Shown here: piece by piece, positions 63,996-64,000 of the stretch
Position numbering within the stretch: position 1 is the first letter of the stretch
Layout of the letters: the number at the start of each line of letters is the position of its first letter
Assembly: GCA_964369995.1 (NCBI GenBank)
Contig: CAYJHH010000003.1
Coordinates: 6,739 to 70,738, forward strand
Direction of reading: 5' to 3'
DNA length: 64,000 nucleotides
From: CAYJAD01 sp964369995
GTDB lineage: Bacteria; Desulfobacterota; Desulfovibrionia; Desulfovibrionales; Desulfovibrionaceae
Program-made: the position numbers and the translations under genes
The notes under the pieces: generated by a model
The model's input: the letters and a program-made list of their open reading frames with translations, nothing else
The model's database searches: none
Told to the model about the DNA's origin: nothing

Positions 63996-64000
63996 AGAGG

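Noticed and set aside
1..64000. CRISPR arrays, tRNA or rRNA genes
   Set aside because: No regularly spaced repeat array, no tRNA-like cloverleaf and no rRNA segments were recognised by eye; a covariance-model search could still find an RNA I missed.

Overview
The window looks like a chromosomal segment of a sulfate-reducing or related anaerobe of the family Desulfovibrionaceae (Desulfovibrio/Bilophila/Taurinivorans relatives), with moderate GC, no prophage, no CRISPR array and no RNA gene that I can recognise. The taxonomic call is inference. It rests on a siroheme-decarboxylase (AhbB-type) gene next to hemL, an adenylate kinase with the Cys-X5-His-X15-Cys-X2-Cys metal site described for Desulfovibrio gigas, a very large one-piece FAD/Fe-S lactate-dehydrogenase-type protein, a Desulfovibrio-style porin, and the cluster rpoN-hpf-rapZ-mannose-type PTS.

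Layout. 1-8652 (minus strand): a large AsmA-family protein, RpoN, the hibernation factor HPF, RapZ and a mannose/sorbose-type PTS set (IIA, IIB, and a IIC that runs off the left edge and is frameshifted at a nine-base homopolymer). 8777-18900 (mostly plus): a glycosyltransferase, a radical SAM protein, a DUF554 membrane protein, a 1244-residue hybrid histidine kinase, an RRM RNA-binding protein, a SLOG-like protein and a RarD-type transporter. 19076-21826: ahbB-hemL (tetrapyrrole synthesis) and adk. 22008-22255: one copy of a degenerate, MITE-like dispersed repeat, followed by a candidate sigma-28 promoter driving an unknown 182-residue protein, then an iron-sulfur flavoprotein. 23978-27762: potABCD polyamine importer. 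27930-32212: serine dehydratase and two tandem NCS2 purine permeases. 32543-37243: ftsH-folP-cdaA-cdaR (protease, folate, cyclic di-AMP), ending at the second copy of the dispersed repeat (37247-37600). 37698-44116: a second hybrid histidine kinase, a membrane diguanylate cyclase and a PilZ-like protein, a compact cyclic di-GMP neighbourhood. 44243-49639: corC-lnt-prfB-(degenerate GGDEF)-(MinD-like ATPase), tightly packed; prfB carries the classical programmed +1 frameshift. 49723-52611: HU-like protein, dapA and a porin. 53322-60067: PaaK-type CoA ligase, CYTH protein, D-lactate-dehydrogenase-type fusion and a TMEM43-like membrane protein. 60178-63841 (minus): AEC and LysE exporters, a C_GCAxxG_C_C protein, a NAD(P)HX-dehydratase-like protein and a DUF3343-like protein, with a G-quadruplex-prone stretch at the right edge.

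The observations most worth following are: (1) the MITE-like repeat present twice in intergenic DNA; (2) the well-spaced sigma-28 promoter in front of an unknown gene; (3) the homopolymer frameshift in the PTS IIC gene next to rapZ; (4) the prfB frameshift site; and (5) the degenerate GGDEF protein that starts inside prfB and abuts a MinD-like ATPase. I did not find a clear, wholly new defence or biosynthetic system. Motif positions are counted by hand and approximate where so stated.
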